From: Sorghum bicolor
Lineage: Eukaryota; Streptophyta; Magnoliopsida; Poales; Poaceae
Assembly (NCBI RefSeq): GCF_000003195.3
Contig: NC_012873.2
Coordinates: forward strand, 68,457,615 to 68,521,614
DNA: 64,000 nucleotides
Direction of reading: 5' to 3'
Shown here in pieces: positions 44,946 to 56,900 of this stretch. The stretch's first letter is position 1; each line of letters begins with the position of its first letter. The notes beneath the pieces are model-generated. The model worked only from the letters and a program-made list of their open reading frames with translations, ran no database searches and was not told where the DNA came from. The translations under genes and the position numbers were made by a program.

Positions 44946-47900
44946 GACTTCAAAGATTGTAAACATACTGTCATTTTGGTGAAAGTGACCTGATAATTTA
45001 AATGCATGATGGCGTCCGAGTCCACCGACTATATAGTTGTGTTGTTCCTTTTCTTTAGGGTGCTATGAGTATTTCAAACCATTATCAGTGGGTGAAATGG
45101 TGTGTTTAATACGTAATGTTTTGTGCCTAACGAGTTATCAACATAACATGTCTAATCTTACTGGCCTTTCATGCTTCTTTCTTCTTTGTGGCTATAATGA
45201 ACTTGCATAAATTAATATGCTTGCAATGTGCTTAAGTATCAAGGCAGCTTGTTGGTCTGGTCATGATCGATTGGCTTTGGGGCATTACAGTATTTATTGA
45301 CCATTATTCTTGCAGTAGGATTATTATTAGTGAGTGTTGACTGTCTTATTTCGTTTCATAACAGATGGCCTTTGAACTCTATGGTATGTTGGCTGGAAAT
45401 GTGAGCCCGACGACTGGTGAAAATGTTAAACCAGCTTATGGTGGAGAAGAAGAAGCCTTCTTGAAGAGAGTTGTGACTCCAATCTATAAAGTTATAGAAA
45501 AGGTACAATTTTAATTTCTTTTGCCCACTGTTATGCCCTGAATCATAGTTATATCCTTTGCACCTTTTACATAGGAAGTCGAGAGGAGCAAGACCATGAA
45601 ATCAAAGCACTCACACTGGAGAAACTACGATGATCTTAATGAGTACTTTTGGTAAGGGATGATCTGATCACTCATTTTTCTTATATAGTTGCATGGGCCT
45701 GTATATTGGGGAATGCCATTCAATTATTTCTGCACTGCTACTCAGGTCAAGAGATTGCTTCCGATTGGGATGGCCTATGCGATCTGATGCAGATTTTTTC
45801 AAGACTCCAAATGTTTCTCTTCACCATTTGGATGGAGTATGTTCCTTGTGATAATGAATATACTTACAACATTTTTTAAATCAATTAGGTTTGAGCTAGG
45901 TAATATTTTGTTACATGAGTATTATAATGGGAGCGTTGATATAAAGTAGAGTACTAGACACCTTTATTTCTTTCCATAGACCTGACACTAGTAGAGAGGC
46001 ATTTGGCAAATATACATCCGTTCTAACTATTTCTGAGAAGAAACTTCATCCGAGGATGAGAATGTAAAACATTCTCGAGTTGTGCATCAGTCAAACAAGA
46101 TTCATCTGATACTAGTCAGTATGTTTTTGCTATTAATGCAAAAAGGCAGTTTGCAATATGTAGCAATGTGGGTATGGTACTGTACGTAAGCTGCTTCTTT
46201 TTTTTTTGTTCTTCATTTGGTAATTTTTGACCTTTTATTTAGTGAATATTCTTACTAAGGGCTTGATTATAGACCAAACTTCAGTTCTAATGTAGATGAA
46301 TTTAAGTCAAGCATAGAGGGAGAACTTTCTAGTTAGCGGGAAAGAGACAATTTAGCTGTGTGTTTCTAGGAATTTTAGCTTTTGCAGTTTAGCCTAGAGA
46401 GCACACCAGAGCTGGTGAAACATGTTGATGCACTATTTTGATAGATGGTACTGTTGTTTCTATTTTTGTTCCAGGAGGACAGGCCTGTGGGTAATGGCAA
46501 TTGGATGGGAAAAGTCAACTTTGTTGAAATACGGTCATTTTGGCACATCTTCCGCAGCTTTGATAGGATGTGGAGCTTCTTAATTTTATCTTTACAGGTT
46601 CGCAATTCTCTGGCTTGTTTGAGTTCTTTTGGTTACTCTTTTTTTTATGCGATCTGTTTCCTTATCCTTAGTTGTTACAATTATTTATGCCATGTTTACT
46701 TACACAGGCTATGATTATAATTGCTTGGAATGGTGGCACACCAAGTGATATCTTTGATAGAGGAGTGTTCAAACAGGTTTTGAGCATATTTATAACTGCG
46801 GCTATACTGAAACTGGGTCAAGGTATGCCCCCCTCCCCACCCCTCTCTATGTTCCTTTTTTATATCATTGCAAAGGCTAATGGGTACATGCTGTTGGTGC
46901 TGTTACCAATGAGGATCTTAGTTGCATGTCTAGTTCGCTAGAATTGGCTTGGGCCTTGTTTAGTTCCGAAAAGTGAAAACTTTTCGGAACTGTAGCACTT
47001 TCGTTTGTTTGTGACAAATATTATCCAATCATGCACTAACTAGGATCAAAAGATTCGTCTCGTGATTTTCAGCTAAACTGTGTAATTAGTTTTTGTTTTC
47101 GTCTATATTTAATGTTTCATGCATGTGCCACAAGATTCGATGTGACAGGGAATCTTGAAAACTTTTTGGTTTTCAGGGTGAACTAAACAAGGCCTTGGGT
47201 TCTATATGAATTTTAGCAGATGGCTGCTGTGTTGTAAATAGCATAGTGAATACTTATAATGCCTTAGCAATCTCAGTTCCAATCTTCATTCAAAGAAAAG
47301 GAAAAAGATTGCAATGGTTGTTCCTTTTAGGTCAATTAAGTCTTGGAACCCACTATTAGCAAATTATTTTTTCCAACTTGGTACTTTGTAGAAAATGGTT
47401 GGGATCGTTGAGCTATCAAGGTGTCACGTAGTCGTCTCATTCTCATTTTTTTTCTCGAAAATGTAGGAGAGCTGCGCTTCATTATATTAAGAAGAAAAAA
47501 GAGGGCTAGAGAGCCCTACAACACACACAAAACACAAACCCCACACTTAGAGATTACACTCGCGCCCGCAAAACAGACAGGGAAGCGACCAAAAGGACTA
47601 GCACTAAGCTAACCACCAAGGAGAGGGGCTGTCAAGGAGGACAGACCCTTAGCTCCTGCTAGACTCCACAACCGGCGCTCTTCTCCAGCAAGGATGAGTG
47701 CACCCCCAAGGCTTGGGATGATGCCATAAAAAACGCAACGGTTCCGATGGTTCCAAAGAGTCCATGCCCCAAGCACAATGAGAGAGTTGAGACCTTTTTG
47801 TATCAATCCGCTTGTTTCTCCACTAGCTTGATCCCACCAGCTATCAAAAGAAACATCAGAAGGTTGTGGTGACAAGGAGTGGAGGCCGACCTGCCTTAAA

Positions 47901-50900
47901 AGATAATACCAGAATTGCCTAGCAAAGACACAAGAGACTAGAAGGTGGTTGATAGTCTCCTCTTCTTGGTCACAAAAAGGGCACTTCTCAGGATGAGGCA
48001 GCCCACGTCGCGCAAGGCGATCTGCAGTGTTAGGCAATAGAATATGCCGCAGCCCCCTACCATATGCTGCGGCATATCATTGCCATAATTAGCAGATGTA
48101 AATCAATCAGGGATAGCTGATTTAGTTACTATAATTAGCAGATGTAAATCACTGATTTAGTTACTATAATTAGGAGATGTAAATCAAGGGAATCACCCTT
48201 GCCTTGTAAAGGCTAGTCGGCCCTATATAATAGAAGGCGCCCCCTCCAATTGAGGTGTGGCCAATTGCCCCAATCCTAATCTTCTACATGGTATCACGAG
48301 TTCAGGCCTTGATCTCGTTCTAATCTCGATCTCCTCCTAGGCGCCGACCTTCTCCTCCCCTTCCCATGGGAACCGAATCATCCCTCTCCTCTGCCACCAG
48401 CGGCAACCTCACCAGCGATGCTGCTCCTGCAATCTCCCCCTTCGCCACCATCAACATCAAGCTCCACGTCCCCATGACCCTTGAGTTGACGCCCTCCAAC
48501 TTCACCAAGTGGTCGACGACGTTCGTGGCCACATGTGGCAAGTTTGGGCTGCAGCATCACCTCGCCGCTGCCTCCACCTCGACTCCCGAAGCGGCCTGGC
48601 TGCAGGCTGACTTCTGCGTCCGCGGCTGGATGTACAGCACCGTCTCCGATGCCGTCCTCAATCTCGCCATGACCGACGACACGCAGACGGCGTGCGCCCT
48701 TTGGGCGGCCATCAGCGCGGTGTTCCAGGCGAACAAGGCTCCTCGCGCCATCTTCTTGAATCACGAGTTCCACTCGATGACTCAAGGGGATCTGTCCATT
48801 GACGCCTACTGCGTTCGCATGAAGGAGAAGGCCGACGAACTCCGCGACGTTGGGCAGCCCGTCTCTGAACCCAACCTCGTCCTCAACCTGCTGCGAGGGC
48901 TCAACGAGGTCTACTCCAATGTCGCTGACAACATCGCCGGGACACAACCCCTCACCCTCGCTGCCGCCCGGCACCAGCTCCTCCTCAAAGAGCTGCGCCT
49001 GCAGAACGAGGCAAAGGTGCGCGCCACCACCGCCCTCCTGGCTGCTGCCTCCTCTCTTAGCGGTCACCAGCAGCAGCAGCTGCAGGGCGGCCGGCGCCCT
49101 AACACCAAGAAGGGTGGCCAGCAGTCCTCCGGCGGCACCAGCACCAACAAGCGCGTTCCCTGGGGCTTCAATCCCTGGACCGGCGAACGTGTGGCCCCTG
49201 GAGAGCGTGTCACTCCTGGACAGCGCCGCCAGGGCGGTTCTGGCGTTTCTGGAGGACCTGGTGGCCAGGCTGGGCGCAACTCGGGCATACTAGGGCCTCC
49301 CCCACAGGCCAACACCGCCTTCGCTCCGCTCCAGACCTCCTCCAGCGGCTCCAACACCTCCACCAGCACCTGGGATGCAGCCGGCCTCATCGCTGCCCTG
49401 CAGAACATGCAACTGCAGGGCGATCGGATAGTTGACTCCGGCGCCTCCACACATATGTCCTCCTCGGCTGGTATGCTCACCCAACGTCTCCCCTCCTCCA
49501 TCTCCTCAATAACAGTAGGTAATGGCACCAGTATTCCTGTCACGTCTAGAGGTCACTCCATCCTTCCCACACCTACCACAAACTTCGCTCTTAATAATAT
49601 TCTTGTTGCACCATCCATAGTCCGCAACCTGCTTTCTGTCCGTCAATTCACTCGTGACAATAGCTGCTCCTTTGAATTTGACGCACATGGTTTTTCTGTT
49701 AAGGATCTCAGGACAGGACGCGTGATTCTCCGCTGTAACTGCGATGGGGACCTATACACCATGCCTGCCTCCACAGCTGCCGCTCCACCTCATGCTCTCC
49801 TGGCTGCTTCGTCGACTCTGTGGCATCAACGTCTCGGCCATCCTGCACCCGCTGCTCTAGAGCGCCTAAATAAATTGCATGCTGTTTCCTGTAATAAAGT
49901 AGACCACTCCCTATGTCACTCTTGTCAGATAGGCAAACATACGCGTCTACCTTTCAGTTCTTCGCAGTCCATAACTCATGCCCCTTTCGAACTTGTTCAC
50001 TGTGATGTTTGGACTTCCCCCATCAACAGTTTGTCTGGTTTTTCGTACTACTTGGTCTGTTTAGATGATTATAGCCACTACTGTTGGGTTTTTCCGCTCC
50101 GAAAAAAATCAGAGGTCCACCAACACTTAGTTGAACTTGCTGCGCTCGCCAAAACACAATTCAGCTTTCCCATAAAATGCTTTCAGGCTGATAACGGGAC
50201 TGAATTCCTCAACACTGCCACCACCAAATTTTTCGCTGCTCAAGGCACTCACCTCCGCTACTCCTGTCCCTACACATCATCCCAAAATGGCAAAGCTGAA
50301 CGCATCATCCGCACCCTCAACAATTCCATTCGTACCATGCTGCTCCACGCCTCCCTGCCTCCCGCATATTGGGCCGAGGGACTCCTGACAGCTTGCTACC
50401 TCCATAATAGACGCCCATCCTCCTCCATTCAGCATGCCATTCCATATACTCATCTGCATAATCAGCCACCAACCTATAACCATCTGCGTGTTTTTGGGTG
50501 TCTCTGTTACCCTAACATGCAAGCAACCTCTAAACATAAGCTCGCCCCTCGCTCCACGGCATGCGTCTTCCTCGGATATCCCCCCTCACACAAAGGTTAC
50601 CGCTGCCTCGACCTATCAACACGCCGCATCATCATCTCTCGCCATGTTATATTCGATGAGACCACTTTTCCCTTTGCAGCCACCTCAGACGCCTCCTCCC
50701 CCGCATCTCACGACTTTCTCCTTGACGACGATATGGTTTCGGTGCCTTGCTCTACTGTTGTTGCAGGTGGGACTTCCTCTTCTACGCCCGTGGTTACTCC
50801 ATCCCCCTCGGATGTTGAGCAGCCACCCTCCGACGTTGTGGCATCACATGGATCAACTCCTTTGACACCAGGCGGGCGTGGTCACGTGCCCCCGCCTGGA

Positions 50901-53900
50901 CCCAGCGTGGTTCCCTTTCCACGGGTCTACGTCCGCCGCCCCCGCCTCGAGCCGTCCGGAGAAGTGGCTGCCTCGGCAGCCCCTCCTGACGCCCCGGCGC
51001 CACCGACGGCGCCCTCACCGGCACCGGCAGCCTCTACTGCTCCGCCACCACCACCGCCGCCACCGCCACCGCTGCCACGTGTTACCCGTACCATGACGGG
51101 TGCCATCCCTCGCGTCAGCTATGAAGGGCTGGCGGCCACCACATCTTCCTCACCATCGCCGATCCCAACGAACTACCGCAGCGCTCTGGCCGACGCCAAC
51201 TGGCATGCTGCGATGATGGATGAGTACCAGGCCCTCGTCGACAACAACACCTGGCAGCTCGTTCCGCGTCCCCCTGGCGCCAACATCGTGACCGTGAAGT
51301 GGATCTTCCGGCACAAGTTCCATGCCGATGGGTCCCTCGCTCGCCACAAGGCTCGCTGGGTTGTCCGAGGCTTCTCCCAGCGCGAGGGCGTCGACTACGA
51401 CGAGACTTTCAGCCCGGTTGTCAAATCGGCCACCATACGATCTGTACTCAGCATCGCCGCATCCCGTGCCTGGCCGATTCACCAGCTGGACGTGAAGAAC
51501 GCCTTTCTTCACGGCCACCTCGAGGAGACCGTCTACTGTCAGCCACGTCTACCGTCTGCTGAAGTCCTTGTATGGACTGAAGCAAGCTCCGCGGGCTTGG
51601 TACCAGCGCTTCGCCACCTTCATCCAGCAGCTCGGCTTCGTCGCCTCCACCTCCGACACGTCCCTTTTCATATTACGAGAAGGGACGAGCCTCGCCTACC
51701 TATTGTTGTACGTCGACAACATCGTCCTCACCGCTTCGTCCTCGGCGCTCCTTCAGCGCATTATGGCTCGGCTGAGCTCCGAGTTCGCCATGACAGATCT
51801 TGGCGCCCTCCACCACTTCCTTGGCATCGCTGTCACACGCTCCTCCGATGGCCTCTTCCTCTCCCAGTGACAGTACGCCGTCGAGCTTCTTCAGCGTGCG
51901 GGCATGGCTGAGTGTCATCCGACATCGACACCTGTTGACACTCATGCCAAGCTATCCGCGACCGACGGGGTTCTACTGTCAGAGAAGGACGCATCTGAGT
52001 ACAGGAGCTTGGCGGGGGCTCTCCAGTACCTGACATTGACTCGTCCTGATCTGGCTTATGCTGTTCAACAGGTGTGCCTCTTCATGCACGCCCCGCGCGA
52101 GCCTCACCGTGCGCTCATCAAGCGCATCCTACGCTTCGTCCAGGGGACTCTCTCCTCGGGTCTTCACATTGGCACCGGCTCCGTCGACAAGCTGACTGCC
52201 TACTCTGATGCTGACTGGGCAGGCTGTCCAGACTCTCGACGATCCACCTCCGGCTTCTGTGTCTATCTCGGCGACAATCTGGTTTCCTGGTCCTCCAAGC
52301 GCCAGACCACGGTGTCCCGTTCTAGCGCAGAGGCAGAATATCGGGCTGTGGCTCACGTTGTGGCTGAATGCTGCTGGCTTCGACAGTTACTCCAGGAGCT
52401 CCATATTCAGCTGCCCTCCGCCACCGTTGTCTTTTGCGACAACATCAGCGCCGTCTACATGACAGCCAACCCCGTCCACCACAAGCGAACGAAGCACATT
52501 GAGATCGACATTCACTTCGTCCGCGAGAAGGTGGCCCTTGGTGAAATTCGGGTTCTCCATGTACCCTCCTCTCATCAGTTCGCTGACATCATGACTAAAG
52601 GGCTTCCGACAGCACTCTTTCGAGAGTTTCGATCCAGCCTTTGCGTCCGGGAGCCTCCCGCTGCGACTGCGGGCGGGTGTTAGGCAATAGAATATGCCGC
52701 AGCCCCCTACCATATGCTGCGGCATATCATTGCCATAATTAGCAGATGTAAATCAATCAGGGATAGCTGATTTAGTTACTATAATTAGCAGATGTAAATC
52801 ACTGATTTAGTTACTATAATTAGGAGATGTAAATCAAGGGAATCACCCTTGCCTTGTAAAGGCTAGTCGGCCCTATATAATAGAAGGCGCCCCCTCCAAT
52901 TGAGGTGTGGCCAATTGCCCCAATCCTAATCTTCTACACGCAGTCCAGCACCGATTATGGGCCACCAACCATAGGAAAAAACGGCACTCATTCTCATCAA
53001 TTGTCAACACAAAACAAGACTCTGTTGTGCAATAGGACAAATGAGTACACACGATTTTGCAATTGATCATGATATCTAAACATCTATTGGCTTTACCTCT
53101 ATTAGTATTTTTTGGTAACAATGAGAACAGCTAGAGCTTCTGCTGCTGTAAAAATATATTTAAAAGGTCTGTGAAAGAACGATGAGGAGATTCATGAGCA
53201 CATTTATCTCAAAATAGCCGGACAAAAGGATTCAAAATAATTTACTTAGCACAAAACTGAGGAGCTTTATGTTTGTTTAGGCTACAGAAGTTTATTTTAT
53301 CATTTAATGGGGTATTTTTTGCTGCAGCAATCTTGGATATTATCTTGAGCTGGAAAGCAAGAAGAAACATGTCTCTTGTTGTTAAGCTACGATATATCTT
53401 GAAGTTACTATCAGCTGCTGCTTGGGTTGTGATTTTGCCTGTAACTTATGCATACACTTGGGAGAATCCAACTGGCCTTGCAAGAACAATTAAAAGTTGG
53501 CTTGGTGATGGTCAGAATCAGCCATCATTATACATTTTGGCAGTTGTGATTTATTTGGCACCAAACTTGCTGTCCGCTACACTATTTCTTTTCCCTGTAA
53601 TTAGGAGAGCTCTTGAGAGATCAAATCTTAGAGTCGTAACATTCATAATGTGGTGGTCGCAGGTATTTCTTGTTTTACTTTTTAAGCTGATTTTGTTCTT
53701 ATTACCCTTTAGATAGTAATGATTAATCTAAAACTTATACAGCCTCGCTTATTTGTTGGAAGAGGGATGCATGAGGGCGCATTCTCCCTTTTCAAGTATG
53801 TTTGCCTATCTCAGTTTTTTTGTTTCTTTTAGTTTTTACCATTAAATGCCTTTCATGAGTGTTGTTGCCCTTGTAGGTATACAATGTTCTGGGTATTGCT

Positions 53901-56900
53901 TTTGGCCACTAAATTGGTTGTGAGCTTCTATGTGGAGGTATTATTTGGAATCAATGTGTTCATTTTTCTATTATACATGTGCATGAGTATATTCATGCAT
54001 GGCAGGGGGAATGTTGTAAGATATAATCTGCTGTCCCTCTTGTGCTTTTGCCCTGCATTTGGCAGGATCAAGTGGTCAGCTCTCGGCTGCCACTGTAGGA
54101 GTATGGCAATAGGCCATTTAGTCTTCCATAGTTGGTAGAAGTACACCAGCTAGAGTAGTGGGCTGGTATAGGCAGGTACAAGAGTAGGTATTGGCTGATA
54201 TAAGCCATGTAGAGTAGTTGTATGGAGTGGTGTAGTCACCATCCAAGTAGTGTACCAGCAGGTACATATTTTGTGTATATATACTCTACCTATTGCAATG
54301 GAAAGAAGCAGTTCATTGCCACTCATTCAGTATTTCAGTTTTCAGTTCAAGTCTGAAAACTGTGTGTGTGCTGCGTGTGTGAGTGAAGGAGCTCAGGGCT
54401 CTTCTTCTTGCTTGGAGCAGGGGAGTGGGAGGAGGAGAGCAGGTGCTGCTCACCTCGGTGCAGGGTTGCTGTGCCAACAAATGTGTATTCAAATCCCTAG
54501 CTGTGCCAAGTTCTTTCATGGGAGCATTTCGATGCACAGTTATCTGCCCCACTCAAGACCCACCTGACCTGAAGTCTTGGTGGCAAGAGGCCGCAAACAA
54601 AATAGCGAAAGAAGAAAAAAGGCGCTTCAACGGGTTGGTCATCTACACGCTATGGAACATATGGAAGGAAAGGAATAGGAGAATTTTTAACAACATCCAG
54701 GAGTCAGCAATGCAAGTGGCACTAAGGGTAAAGGAGGAGATCGAGCAAAGAAAAAGGGCTTTAGCTTGGGGAGGGACCAATATCGCAGGGGGCATCATGT
54801 AATCCTTTTGGGAGTTTTGGCCCTTTTGATCTGTACATAAACCTCTTTTCCCTTCTTAATTGAAAGGCAGAGCTCCTGCCATTAAGTTCAAAAAAAAAAA
54901 AATCCCTAGCATTTAGTTCAAATTCTAGATCAATTCCTTGCTCCAACAGGAGCGTAGAATGTACAAGAATGAGGCAGTTCGACAATTTTTTAGATGCAGG
55001 TGGGATCTATAGAGGTGTCAATTAAAGAGAGTTATATGATACTAAGATAAGATATTAAGATCCACATGCAACACAAGTATGATCGGAAGTGTAAGTTGCG
55101 TAGTAGCGGGTCCAAAATTCTGTATGTTAACAGACCTTATGCAAAATGGACTTAAAAAGTGATTAACATTTATGTTTCCCATAAGCGAATAAACTGTCCT
55201 ACTCTATTCTCTATGTGAGTTTTGTCTCATCAAAATCTGTGAGACTTGGGATGGAGAGCTGTAGTAGTTGGCATTTCCTCCTTTTGTTATTGATAAATCA
55301 TAATTGGGTTACTCATCCTCTCATGTGTACCTATCGTGCAGATCAAACCACTTGTGCAGCCAACAAAAGATATAATGAAGGAGCCAATACGAACATTTAA
55401 GTGGCACGAGTTTTTCCCCCATGGTATGCCTCGAAATGATGATCTTCTATTAGATATTTTGATATTTGATTACTTGGTTTTTTTAATCTGCAGCAAATAA
55501 CAACATTGGTGTCGTCATTGCGCTTTGGGCTCCTATTATTCTTGTATGCTTCTTGCCCTTTTTTGGTTCTCTTGAACGGTTAGGTTCTGTTGCTCCTGTT
55601 TGGACTTACCCTAGTTGAGTGCTTCAGGTCTATTTCATGGATACTCAAATTTGGTATGCAATTTTCTCAACGCTAATTGGTGGTGTATATGGGGCTTGTC
55701 GCCGTCTTGGTGAGGTTAGTAAAGCTGGCCAATACATTACTTTATTATTCAGTAGACTGGGGTTGGTTGTGCTTGTGTCATCGTGTGATGTTATTTTGTT
55801 ATTCTCCTATGCAATCTTCAGCAACAAATGAAATATTTGCTTTTCCTATTTGCCCTCTTTTCCGAGTCTCAGTGTGCAGTCAGGTTCTGGATCGAAATCT
55901 TGTAGCATAATAGATAAGTTGAGTTATGTGCTCAAATTCATCTTTTTTTTTCTATTTGCACCAGTTTTTGAGATTGGTATCACCGGATATGATCTTCAGA
56001 TTTAAGTGTCACTTCCTTTTGAATTTTTCCTGATGCATTTCTCTGTTTGAATATTTAGAAGTTCAAATTCTTCTGACACACCTTTTTTTGTGTGCATGTG
56101 TATGAACACTTAGCTTGTTTCATGCATATAGAGCTTTTGGGTTGTACTGTACTTTTTGATGGTTCTGGGTTCTGTATTTAGCTATTTATTAGTGATCTAA
56201 GTAACTTACCCTATGCACTGTTACTGGTTTCATGAGATCAGATAAGGACATTGGGAATGTTGAGATCTCGGTTTGAATCTCTGCCTAAGGCTTTCAATCA
56301 ATGCTTGATTCCATCTGACACAAGCAAGAGGAGAGGATTCCGGGCTGCTTTCTCCAAACCTTCTAAGGTGTGGATTCTTTTTTCTAACAGCTTTTACTTG
56401 ACACCACGTCTAATGTAGATTCTTGCCATGGAAAGTATTTATTACACATTTTTCGATCACCTGGTACATTTGGATTTTTTTAGACACCTGAGGACACCAA
56501 AGAAGAAGAAAAAATAGCCGCAAGATTTGCTCAGATTTGGAATTTAATTATTACAAGCTTCCGCGAGGAAGATTTGATAGACGACAGGTGCACCATCCTG
56601 TCTTTACTCATGCATATATAGACTTCCTTGTTTGCCTTCTTGCCAAGGTGTTGTTTGTGATATTTTAAAAAACGGCAGAGAGAAGGACTTGTTACTTGTT
56701 CCATACTGTAAAGATCGTGATATGGATATAATCCAATGGCCACCATTCCTGCTTGCCAGCAAGGTATATATTCTTGTAACTTGTTTGCTGCCTATTTCTG
56801 TGCTATCTATTTCGATGAACTTTTGTTTCAGTTTCCTTTATTGACTGTATTTCAGATTCCAATAGCATTGGATATGGCCGCAGATAGTGGTGGAAAAGAT

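Larger units (their letters stand above)
48028..52938 (+). mobile_element. Copia LTR retrotransposon nested in the LINE fragment
   Basis: 4911 bp with two 261-bp LTRs that look identical base for base (48028-48288, 52678-52938). LTRs begin TGTTAGGC and end CTTCTACA. A primer-binding site, TGGTATCACGAG, close to plant initiator-Met tRNA, follows the left LTR at 48289. A GCGGGCGGG tract precedes the right LTR. Flanking pentamers TGCAG and CGCAG differ at one base. Gene order (protease, integrase, then RT and RNase H) defines Copia. It makes up three quarters of callose synthase intron 13 and lies in the same orientation as the gene. Confidence 0.96.
47447..52986 (-). mobile_element. 5'-truncated LINE fragment, split by the Copia element
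   Basis: About 630 bp of LINE in two pieces, 47447-48027 and 52939-52986, read on the minus strand from the right piece to the left. The outer ends carry the perfect 11-bp repeat CTCATTCTCAT (47436-47446 and 52987-52997), with a short A-tail at the left (T8 on plus). It encodes the zf-RVT tail: [14 protein letters not shown] in the right piece, then [20 protein letters not shown] and [13 protein letters not shown] in the left, in one continuous frame once the Copia and one target repeat are removed. It stops at 47609. Related to the LINE at 18941-21753. Confidence 0.9.

Noticed and set aside
53273..53716. Independent membrane-protein gene
   Set aside because: It is exon 14 of callose synthase with flanking intron sequence; phases match exons 13 and 15.
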